Shown here in pieces: positions 39,933-51,948 of a stretch of DNA of 64,000 nucleotides. A model generated the notes under the pieces. That model had not been told where the DNA came from and ran no database searches. It was given only the letters and a program-made list of their open reading frames with translations. The translations under genes and the position numbers were made by a program. This DNA is from Malania oleifera. Taxonomy: Eukaryota; Streptophyta; Magnoliopsida; Santalales; Ximeniaceae. Location of the stretch: assembly GCF_029873635.1 (NCBI RefSeq), contig NC_080423.1:96557025-96621024 (forward strand). The letters run 5' to 3'. The first letter of the stretch is position 1; each line of letters begins with the position of its first letter.

Positions 39933-41715
39933 TTTTTGTATTATTACTCTATTTTTATTAGTATTATTATTATTTTACTGATAATATCTTTATTATTTTT
40001 ATTTTTACCATAATTATTTATTATTATTTACTATTAATAGTAGTATTATTTTTATTATTATTATCTTATGGATACTTATATTATTATGATAATTATTATT
40101 ATTATTATTTCCTTTTTCATTATTACCATAAGAATAAAAGAAAAAAAAAATCAAAGAAAGAAGGTTGTATTAGGGTTTTCATTTTTTTTTTATAAAGCAA
40201 AGGGGGGCAGCGCAAAAGACAGGGGCAGCGCAGCCGGAGGCCAAAAAAGCCAAAGAAAAAAACCCTCACCTCTCCTCTCCATCTCTAATTTCCTTCACGG
40301 GAGGCAGCGCACAGCCGCACGGAGAAAACCAAAAAAAAAAAAACCCTCCTTATTCTTCTTCTTCTCGGTCAGTCCGCCTGCATCCCAGCCAACCCTATCT
40401 GTCTCTCTCATTCCCACAACTCTCTGCCGCTGCAACAACCAGCCACGATCCACCTCACCATCATCGGAGCAGAGCTCTTCACAGACGACCCAACCTCCTA
40501 CAACCATCGCCGTCAACGCCATCACCGCCATCACAGCAGCGGCAGAAGACCTCCAACTGCTGCAGCCACGCTCCAGCAACAGCTCCATCACAACCACCAG
40601 TCCCTGCTGTCACCGTCACAACTCCAAGCCAATCTCCGGCAACCTGCTCCAAGCCAATCTCCGGCAATCTGTTCCAATACCTCTACCGTTGCTGCCAATC
40701 TCAACCCCGGCCACCTTGGGCTCCCGCAACCGCAGACCCTCGACCACCATTAGCCACTCTCCAGCAGATCTGAGGCCCAGACTCTCTCTGCTGCACAGCT
40801 CCTCCGACTACCCTACTACAGCCTCACAAAAGCAGCCACAGACCCGCGACGATCTTTGGCGACGCCCACCGCCAAAAGCTCTCGGCCGGACATCCATCTT
40901 CCTTCCAAACAACATCAGCGCAGCCGAGAGCCGCTGCCACCCTCCGGGCATCCCTGCTCCGTCTTAACCCGATTTCGACAATCACAGGAAAGGCCTTGAT
41001 GCGTCCCTATTCTCTGCTCCACCATCGACGTCTCTGCTGCCATACCAGCCAACGTGAGCGCCTCCTCTGCAACTCCTCGTCGAACTAGAAACCTGAGCAC
41101 CTCTGCGCCAACCTTCGCCGCCTCCGACGAACCAGCGAAGCCGAACCCAGCAACTCCAACCCCAACTCCGGCTGTCTCCTTTGCTCCATGACCCAAACTC
41201 CGGCCCCCTCTGTAAGCCCCACTGCATGTAGACACACAAAACACACACACGCACTCACACTGTCACACACATGCCTGTTTGTGGCGTTTTGACATATAAA
41301 GTTTAATTTTTTTTTTATTGTACATTTAATTGGAGCTTTATATATGTGTATATCCAACATTATTCTATATTAATTCAGGTTTCATATATGTATATATATA
41401 TATTTGACATCGATTTATTTTATTTTGTTTTATTTATTTATTTTTTTTTTTTTGCAGGGTTTTTTTTTGTCATAGTATTAATTCAGGTTTAAATTTTTAT
41501 TGTGTATATTAATGTTTGTTAAATAATGAATATGGTTGTCTTTTATTGTAGTATTTTCATTAGTGTTTAACATGTAAAATTTAATTATTATTAATATTAT
41601 TATTTTCTTTTTGTACATTTAAGTGGAGCTTTATATATGTGTATATCTAACATTATTCTATTTTTCGCAAGATTTTTCCACCTTTTGCAATAATATTAAT
41701 TCAGGTTTCATATAA

Positions 41716-41756
<41 letters not shown>

Positions 41757-42929
41757 ACGTTGATTTATTTTATTCTATTTTATTTATTTATTTATTATTA
41801 TTTTTTTTGCAGGGTTTGTTTTTGTCATAGTATTAATTTAGTTTAAATTTTTATTGTTTATATTAATGTATATTAAATAATGAATATGGTTGTCTTTTAT
41901 TGTAGTATTTTCATTAGCGTGTGATGTTTTGGTATGTTGTTCATTATCATGTTTATATTGTTCCTATGTTCATCTTATATATATTGTGGTATTTATAGGT
42001 ATTACTATGTTTATATATTATTATGTTTATCTTTAGGTGTAGTTTATTAGGTTTATCTTTATCATTATGTTTACATTATGCTTATGGTGGTATTTATAAT
42101 GTAGTTTATAATTTTAGTTTATTATTATGGCATTTTAGTATTATTATTAGTCTATATGGTATTTTTTTTAGTATTTAAATTCATATTATATGTTTATTGT
42201 CATAATTATGAATTATATGGTATTATTACTATGTTTAGTATCACCTATTAGGGTATTTTTAGTATTTTAACATATAGGGTATTACTTCATATGGTATCTT
42301 TAGGATATTTAGTATTACATATTAGGGTGTTTTTAGTACTTTCAATATATATGGTATTTTATTATTATTATTATTTTTTTTTTTTTTTGATATTTTAATA
42401 GTTGTTGATTATCCTATTATCACGTATTGAAACCTCCCATGTTAGTATTTTTCTATTAAAAAAATCTATAAGATTTCCAAATTTTGGGAGTATATTTTCC
42501 TAAGTATTTTCTTGATTTTTAATCCCTATGATTTAATTGCGGGGGGTATTAGCCTTTGGGCTTCACGTACCTTATGCTCTGAGGAAATATATGTATATAT
42601 TTATTTATTTTTCATAGGTATTTATAAATTCATAAAAAGGAGTAATTTAAAGACTTATTAGATTAACTTAGGGATAATTTCAAATTAATTAGGTATCGTT
42701 CGTAAGAACGGGCGCGTAGGGGGTGCTTGTACCTTCCCCTCACGTAACCGAACTCCCGACCCCAACTCTGGTAATATAGACCGATTCTACCCCTAACGGG
42801 GTAGTAATCATGTGTTCTAACCGCACTAAAGGTTAGTGGCGACTTTGACATTTCTTATTTTTCCTGAAAATATTAAAATGATTTTAATTTCGCCGTCCGG
42901 GGCACGCGCGCTCCCGGGATGTCGCGACA
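39631..42929 (+). repeat. 5' LTR of the TR-GAG element
   Basis: 3299 bp, TGTAGACACC to GTCGCGACA. In order: TTA-rich block, TATA box, C-rich leader, GTAAG site, CA repeat, T-rich stretch with 'tttttgcagggttt', AT-rich stretch, and the conserved block with 'cgtaagaacgggcgcg' (42700-42850). Confidence 0.92.
40191..40196 (+). promoter_or_regulatory. LTR TATA box
   Basis: TATAAA after a T tract and 'attagggtttt'; start of transcription expected within the GC-rich leader that follows. Confidence 0.5.
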
Positions 42930-42932
42930 GCT

Positions 42933-42951
42933 TGGCGACTCCACTGGGGAC
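42933..42951 (+). promoter_or_regulatory. Primer-binding site, probably tRNA-Arg
   Basis: TGGCGACTCCACTGGGGAC starts three bases after the LTR. TGG plus a following complement to an acceptor stem is the expected form. I recall this as the tRNA-Arg site of Tat/Ogre elements, but it was not aligned to a tRNA. Confidence 0.7.
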
Positions 42952-44614
42952 ATTAGAGAGTCGAGCCATTAATTAATTAGAAATTATCCCAAGTTCAAAT
43001 TTAATAAATCTTTTAATTACTCCTTATTTTGTGAATATTGTAATTTGTAAATAACTTTAATTAATTGTAAATATTTTACTTCCATAATTTGTAAATAACC
43101 TTAATTAATTAAAAATATCTTGTTTCCTAATTTTTTGATTATTAATTGTAGATACTTTTTTTCCAAATATTCTGAATAAGCATATTAATTGTAGATATAT
43201 TGAATACGCATATTAATTACCGATATTTTGTATACTAATCGTAAATATTTTGTTTCCTTTTTTCTTTTGTTTCCAAATTTTTTGAATGAACATATTAATT
43301 GCATATATTGTGTTTCCTTATCTTTTGAATGAATATATATTGTAGATATATTGTTTCCATATTGTTCATAACATGTGAATGAATGTGGGGATAGCGGGAT
43401 TAGGTTAAAAAATTGAATTCACACACTTTCACGCTCTATACCCGAGCTTTCCTTACTAGGGCTAGATAGGAGTGTAATAGCGTCAGTCCCTTCGTGGCAG
43501 AGCTTGATGGGACCCGCGAACCACTCCACTCAGTGCGGGTTTTATTCGGACCCCTATGGGGGAGGATGAAATTCCAAACTGGGAACCTTTTGTCAATAGG
43601 GTTAGAGCCTACCCACACATACTTGTTTATAGTCTTCCCTAACTAGGATAGAGCCATGAAAAATCCTGTATATACATACCTACCCTGGGTTGGGACATCC
43701 TTATCCCCATACTGTCTATTGTATATATGTTATGAGATACCTTGTATTATACCATGCATGCTGCATCCATTTTAGACTTACATACTACTTAGACAGTATT
43801 CTAAAAAAGCCCAATAATGAGACCATGACCCATCATTTAAAAAAAAAAGACACGAAGCACTTGGCCCAAACATTTTAAAAATATGGGTCTGCCCAACCCT
43901 TTTCAAATAACTCGGGCCCAATTCTTTAAAAACAAATCTTAGACCTGACCTTTTCCTAAGCAAAAACTTGGCCCATGCCTAAGTTTCAAAAAGGGGCAAA
44001 TTCCTTTTCAACTAGGGCCTTAACCCATCATAAAATAGCTCGAAGCCCATATTTTAAAATACTTGAGGCCCAAGTGCACACTAAAGTCCACAAGTCCACA
44101 TTGAATGAATCCAATGGGTTGACTAGCCTGGGTCAACCCCAACCTCAAAACATAATTTGACCCTTTATAGAATATGAGGTACATGGACCATCATCAAGGA
44201 AATGAATGGGTAAGGGAGAAATTGAATTGAAATTGTGGCCCATCAATGGTCATGTTAATCTTGACCCGTCTCATTAGTGGGATTTTTCTAGAATTCTAGC
44301 TAAGTAGTAATTTAGGACATCATATTCATGCATTTCATTTCATACATAGTCATGCACGATAGGCTGCATGCATGTTTATATCTTTGTTTGTATATATAAG
44401 TGCACTAGTTGCATCCAAGCATAAACACCCATTGCATACACTAATCATGCATCAAAACACTTTCACTCATGCAGTACATAGTTGTGCATTCATGGTTCTA
44501 AAAAAGGAAATTTTTTTGGTTTTCAGTTCCTACTCAAAGAGGTGGTTTGAGTAATATAAAGCAATAATTGAGACTACCACGCATCAGTACAATACCAGGC
44601 GAAAAGCGAGAGAA
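42952..44614. other. Leader between PBS and gag
   Basis: No gene. AT-rich first half with repeated 'attaattgtagatat'-like phrases, then a mixed stretch with several 'ggccca'-containing phrases (43800-44100). Short frames here have no recognisable domain. Confidence 0.6.
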
Positions 44615-46090
44615 ATGAGTGAACAATTGGAAAATAGAGTCCTGGGTCTAGAACAAGGACAAGAAGAGATGAATGACAAGATAAGTAAGGTTCTGGAGTT
44701 ACTGATGAACAAGGGAAAGGCAGTGCATATTGATCCTGAAGTAGATGTGGACCCCGCTCATCCCCCAGGGTTCACCCCAGATCATGGAGAAACATCAATT
44801 CCGCCACCTGGTGTCATGGGGGGTCCACCGCCGAATATGCCTCCTTTCATCCCTGCTATGCCAGCACAGGGGTTCCCAGTGGTAGGAACTCCTCCGTTAG
44901 TACCGTCTGATATGGGAATCAGCAAATCTGAGGCTGAGCGTCACTGTGACGTATTAGAAGAGCGCTTAAAAGCAATGGAAGGTTCTAATACTTTCGATTC
45001 AGTTAATCCAAATGACCTTTGCTTGGTGCCTAAAGTCACCCTGCCGCCAAAGTTCAAAATGCCAGACTTTGAAAAGTTTGATGAGACCCGATGCCCTCGA
45101 ACACATTTAGTGATGTACTGCCAAGCAATGGCCACGTACTCAGACAATGAAAAACTGATGATGCATTGCTTTCAAAGTAGTTTGACCGGGTCCACCATCC
45201 GTTGGTACATTCAGCAAGATAAGGCTCGGGTTCGCACTTGGAAGGATTTAGCCAACGCTTTTGTTACTCATTACCGCCATGTGACGGAAATGGCACCTAA
45301 TCGAATGACTCTACAAGAGATGGAGAAGAAATCCACCGAAACATTCAGAGAATATGCTTATAGGTGGAGGGATATGTCAATCCAAGTGGACCCCCCAGTG
45401 AGTGACCGAGAGGCCATCTCCTTGTTCGTGAGCACATTAAAAGACCCCTACCGTACTCACCTTCGAGGAGCAACTCCCCATGATTTTATGGATATTATGG
45501 CTGCGGGAGGAAGAATTGAAGGCAATATCAAGGCAGGCCTAGTCAAGGATAGTGGCTCGGAAACTGGTTTAGGCAAAAGGTGGACTAATAGGAAGAAGGA
45601 GGAAGAGGCACAAATGATACAGGGGCAGTTTAATTGGAAGAATCAGTACACCAGAGGTGGAAACCAATGGCCCAAGAGAAACTTTGGTTTTGAGCCCATG
45701 GTAAATCAAACGGCGCATACAGGCACAAGGCCCCAGATTGTTCACTCCGGTCCACCGAATCAGCAAGCACAAGATAGGAATGTGACTAGAAACTTCCGAA
45801 GGGTGGACCCCATTCCCATGACATATGCCGAATTATTTCCTCAGCTGCGGGAAAGGGGGATGGTATCTGCAATCCCTGGGACGCCCGTTGCGAACCCTCC
45901 ACCACAATGGTATGATCCTGGTGTTCGTTGTGAGTACCATGCTAACTCTCCCAGCCATACTATTGACCGTTGTTGGGCTTTCAAGCATAAGGTGCAATCG
46001 TTAAGAGACCCAGGATGGTTAGCTTTTGATGACCAGCAACCAGGAGTCCAGGGGAATCCTTTGCCCAAACACGAGGAGGGAAGTGGTTAA
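44615..46090 (+). CDS. Gag protein of the TR-GAG element, 491 aa, intact
   Basis: Structural protein expected to form the virus-like particle and bind element RNA. The N-terminus (residues 1-35) is a short amphipathic or coiled segment (LENRVLGLEQGQEEM). A Pro-rich linker follows (about 45-100), then a Retrotrans_gag domain (about 145-305) with PPKFKMPDFEKFDE, HLVMYCQAMA, LTGSTIRWY, TWKDLANAFVTHY and TFREYAYRWRD. The C-terminus has C439-x2-H442-x5-H448-x4-C453 followed by WAFKHKVQSL, the knuckle-like signature of Tat/Ogre gags rather than the usual CCHC. The start is the first ATG of the open frame; TAA ends it at 46088. No pol frame follows. The uninterrupted frame, in a window where every other retroelement frame is broken, suggests recent activity or selection through use in trans. 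Confidence 0.9.
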   Translation: MSEQLENRVLGLEQGQEEMNDKISKVLELLMNKGKAVHIDPEVDVDPAHPPGFTPDHGETSIPPPGVMGGPPPNMPPFIPAMPAQGFPVVGTPPLVPSDMGISKSEAERHCDVLEERLKAMEGSNTFDSVNPNDLCLVPKVTLPPKFKMPDFEKFDETRCPRTHLVMYCQAMATYSDNEKLMMHCFQSSLTGSTIRWYIQQDKARVRTWKDLANAFVTHYRHVTEMAPNRMTLQEMEKKSTETFREYAYRWRDMSIQVDPPVSDREAISLFVSTLKDPYRTHLRGATPHDFMDIMAAGGRIEGNIKAGLVKDSGSETGLGKRWTNRKKEEEAQMIQGQFNWKNQYTRGGNQWPKRNFGFEPMVNQTAHTGTRPQIVHSGPPNQQAQDRNVTRNFRRVDPIPMTYAELFPQLRERGMVSAIPGTPVANPPPQWYDPGVRCEYHANSPSHTIDRCWAFKHKVQSLRDPGWLAFDDQQPGVQGNPLPKHEEGSG

Positions 46091-48020
46091 CATATCAGGG
46101 AGGTTCCTAAATCAATGGTTCCAGTCATTATCCACCGAGGCTAAAGTGATGGAGTACCGAACTTTTGACTATATAATCCTTTTCAGTTGATGTTCTTTTG
46201 TTTTCCATTGTTATTTGCTTTTTGTAATCTGTGGACGCCTGTGTCTCGGAATAGTTTCTATATTCAATAAAATGAGTTATGCATTTCGAGTCCAATTGCC
46301 AAATTCTGTTTTCTTATGTTTCATGCCGAAATAGGGAAAGTAATATTGCCAGTGTTCATGAGTTAGAAAGAGATGTTAAAGGATGAAACAATTATTGAAT
46401 TCAAATGTTATGAAGAAGCATCTTACCTTCCAAGGAATTCAACGAAGCGGCTGCACTGCTCTAATAATTTCCTATCAATTAATCACTCATGTTTTGATTA
46501 AATGATGGATGGCCCTCTTTGGCCGACCAGTTATCCCTAAAAAGAACCCAAACAATGATTTACCAGTTGTTAACCAAATTGAGCCTGAATGTTAAACCAG
46601 CTTTTTCCTAAAAGTCAGATCACCAAAAATTCAACCTGGGTTTGGGTCCCTTGGAGTTTGGCAAATCATTTGAGACAATAGTCATTACCAAAAGGATGGC
46701 AGGCCATTATTTTTCTACCCAAAAGAAAGACAAAGAAGAAATCCCTTGCCAACCCTTTTTGAGCCTGAAAGATTCATTTCTTGATTAACCCGTCAAAGGA
46801 TCACACCCCACACTGGGGCAGTTTTTAAAAAAGGATTGGTCCCAATTGAAGTTCAAATGAAAATGAAATCAAGATTCCTTTATAAAATAAAAGGTGAAAG
46901 TTGCAGTAAAAGAAGGAAAAGAAGATGAAAAGGGAGAAGAAAGAAAAATATGGGACATACTACATATGTGATCTTTGACCAAATTACCCTCAATGAAATC
47001 GATAAATTTTGAGCTTTATTTAAATCTTTCTTTCTTCAACCCATACCCTTAGCCTACATTATAGTCCAAAAGAAAGTCCTGACCAGATTGGTATACATTG
47101 TTGTCTTAAATGATTTGTCAGACTCAATGTTGAGTCTGAATTACGTAATGACCTGATCCTGAAAAAGTACGTAGGCAGCTTGTTTAAATAACAAGTTCAG
47201 TCAACATCTTGCAAAACGCCTCAACTCGAACTAGGGGCATAAAACATCATTTGGGGTGGTATATTTGAGCCTTAGTTTCCCTTTTATTCTGAAAGCCTAC
47301 ATCCTTAAGCCTACGTTTCGTCCCGAGTCTTAAAGACCATCTTGAGATCAAAGCATGGGTTGATAGAACTGGGGCAGTTAAAGAGAATGACTGTCGTCCA
47401 GGCTAAGAAATCAACGTTATACGGCTATTGAATATTGGTATGAATTTTCCCCTATGATAGCATTGAAACATGGTAAAACATTTATTTTGTGCGGATGGCC
47501 TTTTGATTTAGCAAGTTGATGTCATAGTTGCATAATCAGTCCTCGTTCCTTGAAAAAAAAAAACCTTTCTTACTCTTTAGAGCATTAAAAGAGGATAGAT
47601 AGTCAAAAGGTTTCAAAATCCCTAGTAGTTTCTACAACAAGATACCTGTGGAGAAAAGAGCAGCCTAACTGAGGCAAATGTTATGTCAAGTTTCAAAGAG
47701 AATCCAATAATAGAGTCAAGATCAGTGGCAGATGAATTTAACTGGGGCAAATTTCGAGTTGAGTCTCAGTAGGTCCCATTCAAGCGCCTTCCTATCAGAT
47801 TGGAATATGAAATCAGAATCAAGATCAGCTGTAGGTCCATTCAACTGGGGCAGATTTTGTGATTTTCATTTGATCTGAGTCGGTCACTTTCATGACTAGA
47901 TGAATAAATAAGATTAAGCCAAAATCAATTACAGATCCATTCAAATATGGCGAGTTTCATATAGAGACCAAAGATGAGGTCATTGATCACAAGCACATTG
48001 GGAGAAAAGATTCATACATA
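46091..48020. other. Noncoding region after gag
   Basis: About 1.9 kb without an open frame or pol motif. Several recurring phrases such as 'actggggca' (46814, 47369, 47740, 47848) suggest decayed tandem repetition. In autonomous Gypsy elements pol would start here. Confidence 0.65.
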
Positions 48021-48130
48021 GCCATGCATTGCCTTATATTTCACACATTACCACACATCTCATGCATTGCCATGCATTTCATGCATTGCCTACATTTCAT
48101 GCATTGTCATTCATTGCATGCATTACCTAC
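48021..48130 (+). repeat. Degenerate CATGCATTGCC tandem repeat, left part
   Basis: Irregular repeats of catgcattgc/catttcatgc. They continue at 51427-51490 beyond the solo LTR, so the LTR landed inside this array. Confidence 0.75.
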
Positions 48131-48536
48131 TGTAGACACCCCATTTTTACCCATGCCCAATATATGTATTACTATTATTATTATTATTGTTATTTTATTA
48201 TTATTATTATTATTATTATTTTATTTATTCTTATTATTATTATTATTATTAATTTTCACTAATCTTATTATTATTATTATTTTTATTATTATTATTATTT
48301 TCTTTATTATTATTATTATTTTTCATTAGTATTATTAATATTACTTTTATCTTTATTTTTTTACGTCTATTTTATTATTACTATTATTTATTATTTTCAT
48401 TATTATTTTTAATTTTTATTATCATTATTGTTAGTATTTTTATTACTATTATTACTATTATTTTATTTATTATTATTATTTTTATTTTTCATTAGTATTA
48501 TTATTATTACTTTTATTTTTATTTCTATTTATATTG

Positions 48537-48578
<42 letters not shown>

Positions 48579-48718
48579 TATTATTTTCATTATTATTGAC
48601 ATTATTATTAGTATTTTTACCTTTATTATTACTATTATTATTATTATTTTATTTATTTATTTATCTTTGTTATTACTATTATTATTATTATTATTTTATT
48701 ATTATTATTATTTTTACC

Positions 48719-48762
<44 letters not shown>

Positions 48763-51426
48763 TCCTTATTACCATAATAGTAGTATATATTATTTCCAAA
48801 AAAAGAAAAATACCATAAAATACAAAAAACCAAAAAAAGGAAAAGAGAAGTAGGGTTTCTAAATTTTTTTTTATAAAGGGTCTCTTTTGGCTTCTCAAAG
48901 GGGGGGGGGGCACTGCACAGCATCACGCAGAGAGCCAAATGAAATTTTTCTTCTTCCAGCAACCTCCACTCCGGCCATCCTCTGCAATCGCTGCAACACC
49001 AAACCACCTCTAACCACATCACCACTCTCTCTCCATCCTCCACAGCCTCCTTGTTCCTCACTGAACCAGCCGAGACCCTCTGCCATCACCACTCTATCTC
49101 CTTCCAGCCTAGCCTCTCCCTCACTCTCAGTTTCAACCTCACCCTCACTCTCAGTCCCTTACCCAAACGGCCCTTCAGTCTGTATCTTGTTGCATCGCCG
49201 CGAGCCACCCTCCACACAGGCGGGCCACACGGCCACCCGAAGATCCGAGCACCACTGCAGCAGTCGCCGCCGCTCCCTACTCTACAACCCCGAACACTGT
49301 CACAGCCCAGCTCCGGCCACTGGTCCCTCCGGCAAGACCCCCAGCAGAAGCGACTCTAGCGGCGAGTTCCGGCGGCGAAACCTCCCACCATTGGCATTCC
49401 CTGCAACCTCCAGCGACACCGCTCACGGCCACTGTTTCCTCTGGCCGTCCCCGCAGGAGCAACCACCCAGCAGCCCACTCACCCCCGCCACCGTCGCCAT
49501 CCCTCGCTCCCGTCGCCGTCGGCGCCTCCCGATGGTACCCCCGTGGTAAGCCCCCGGTGAGTCTCCCCCTGCCTCCTGTCTCTCACGTACACATAACACA
49601 CACACACATACACTGAACACCCACAAACACACACACTGAAACACCAACAAATATATGTAAAAATGTTTATTTTTTTTTGTTTAGTTATCCACATATTTAT
49701 TTAATTTTATTATCATCTTGTTTTTTTTATTATTGTAAATATTAACCAGTTTGCTCTCATTATTGTAGGATGTTTTATTTTATTTTATTTTATTTATTTT
49801 ATTTTATTTTATTTTTTTTTGCGGAGGAATTTTAAGGTCATAATATTCATGCATGTTTAAATTCTTTTTGTTTTTTTTTATGCATTTTAAATAATAAATA
49901 TTTTTATTTTCCTGTAATAATATTTGTTCATGTGGTTAATATTTGTGTTCATATTTTTTTTATTGTAAAGTTTTGATTATAGAAATTGGTTAAAGTTCAG
50001 ATTTTCACTACATATATAATATTGTTGTATATTTGTTTAAAGTACTTATATTATCGTTGTATTTTTTTTTTTTTGTAATCATTTTTATTGTTACATATTA
50101 TTTAGGGTGTTTGTTTTATTGTCTAGACATTATTTAGGCTTTTTGATGTATTTAGGATATTTATCATGATTATTGTTTATGGGATATTTAAGGATTTTGT
50201 GTATTATTGTTCATTATTTAGGATTGTAATATTTATGTATGTTCATGATTCTTGATTATTTACATTATTTTCACGATATTATCATTTAAGATTTTGGTTA
50301 TTGTTTTATGTTAGGGTTTTGACTATTTTACATTATTAGGGTTTGGAGTGGTGTTTATCCGTCTCTATATTGTTATTGTGTACTAATTTTAGGGATTCCA
50401 TGCCATTGAATATTGATCTTAAGAGTTTTCATAAAATGTATATTACTTCTTTGACTTTTATATGACTTGGAAGAATTTGATTTATTTTCCATATTTATGT
50501 ACAGCATTTCCATATTAAGGTATATTAATATTTTAGAGTTTGTGTATATTTTATAATAGATCCATGATGTGAATTATTGTCCATAATCTCATTCTATCTC
50601 TTTACATGTTTACAAAAAGTACATAATTTTTAGGGTTTGATTATTTCCATTCTAGAGTATATCATTAGGGTTTGATTATTAATACTTGGGGTCTTATCAT
50701 TGAAAATTTGACTATTATGATATATAATATTTACGGGTTTTGATTTATATTTTAAGTAGTATATTATTTTTTGTTATTAGCTATTTGAAATTTTTGTGAT
50801 ATACAGAAAAGTAAAGAAAAAAAAATAGAAAACTAAGAGAAAATTCTAAAAACATTTTTGACTTGACTTTCACTATTTTCTTTAATTATATATATATATA
50901 TATATTATTTGTTATTTCAAAAACCTCCCAAGCTAGTAGTTTTATACTTAGAAAAAAACCCTATAAGATTTGAAATAATTTTGGGAGTGTATTTTTGTAA
51001 ATTATTTTCGATTTTATCCCTATGATTTAAATGCGGGGGTATGAGCTTTCGGGCTTCACGTACCTTAAGCTCTGAGGGAATATATGTATATATTTATTTA
51101 TTTATTTTCTCTATGTATTTATAAATTCATAAAAAGGAGTAATTTAAAGAATTATTAGATTAACTAAGGGATAATTTCAAATTAATTAGGTATCGTTCGT
51201 AAGAACGGGCGCGTAGGGGGTGCTCGTACCTTCCCCTCGCGTAACCGAACTCCCGACCCCAACTCTGGTAATGTAGACCGATTCTACCCCTAACGGGGTA
51301 GTAATCATGTGTTCTAACCGCACTAAAGGTTAGTGGCGACTCCGATATCCATGTTTTTCCATTAAAATATTAAATTGATTTTAATTTCGCCGCCCGGGGC
51401 ACACGCGCGCTCGGGACGTTGCGACA
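48131..51426 (+). mobile_element. Nested solo LTR of the TGTAGACACC family, TSD CCTAC
   Basis: TGTAGACACC to GCGACA, 3296 bp, with CCTAC at 48126-48130 and 51427-51431. It has the same layout as the other family members: TTA-rich block, TATA box (48872), C-rich leader, GTAAG (49546) and conserved 3' block (51187-51345). Its middle part matches the solo LTR at 839-3834 better than the host element's own LTRs, so it is a separate insertion of another subfamily. Confidence 0.92.
48872..48877 (+). promoter_or_regulatory. LTR TATA box in the nested solo LTR
   Basis: TATAAA after a T tract and 'tagggtttct', placed as in the other copies. Confidence 0.5.
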
Positions 51427-51490
51427 CCTACATTTCACGCATCTCATGCATTTCACGCATTACCATACATCTCATGAATCGCCATGGTGC
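51427..51490 (+). repeat. Degenerate CATGCATTGCC tandem repeat, right part
   Basis: Continuation of the array at 48021-48130 ('atttcacgcatctcatgc' phrases) after the solo LTR. Confidence 0.7.
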
Positions 51491-51948
51491 GTTTCATACA
51501 TTACACAAAAAAATAAAAAAGTAAAAATGCATACATATAATCACAAGTTAGTAACATGCATATCAATAGCGACATATCACTGCATTATAAGTTAGCAACA
51601 TGCATACATATAGTAACATATCATTGCATTCTAGCATCACAAGCAGCAATAGAGCACCCTTCACACTTGTCTTGAGCTTTCAAATGATTATTTGACATCC
51701 TTGATGGAGAGATTCCTGTTGTGTTTAATTATGAGCTAGGGTAACTGACCCCAAGCACACATTTATTTACTTGGAAAACTAGGGCAAGTTGCCCCAGGCA
51801 CACATTGATTTATTTTGATACTGGGGCAACAGATCCCAAAGACAAGGGGATTCATTCATTGACATTCGGATTTTACCCCAAGCGCATTTTCTAAATAGAG
51901 TAACAACTTTCCAAACTTTGCTTTCACATCTTATTACTGGTTGAGGTG
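51491..51948. other. Noncoding spacer before the minisatellite
   Basis: Unassigned sequence with 'actagggcaa', 'actggggcaa' and 'ccccaagc' phrases like those after gag; no frame. Confidence 0.5.

Noticed and set aside
40068..40967. 299-codon Ser/Pro-rich frame in the TR-GAG 5' LTR, and similar C-rich frames at 41250, 48887 and 53719
   Set aside because: The frame is not kept in the partner LTR or the solo LTRs, where indels break it. Its length comes from C-rich composition with few stops.
44941..46068. Minus-strand frames opposite gag
   Set aside because: Shadows of the strongly supported gag frame.
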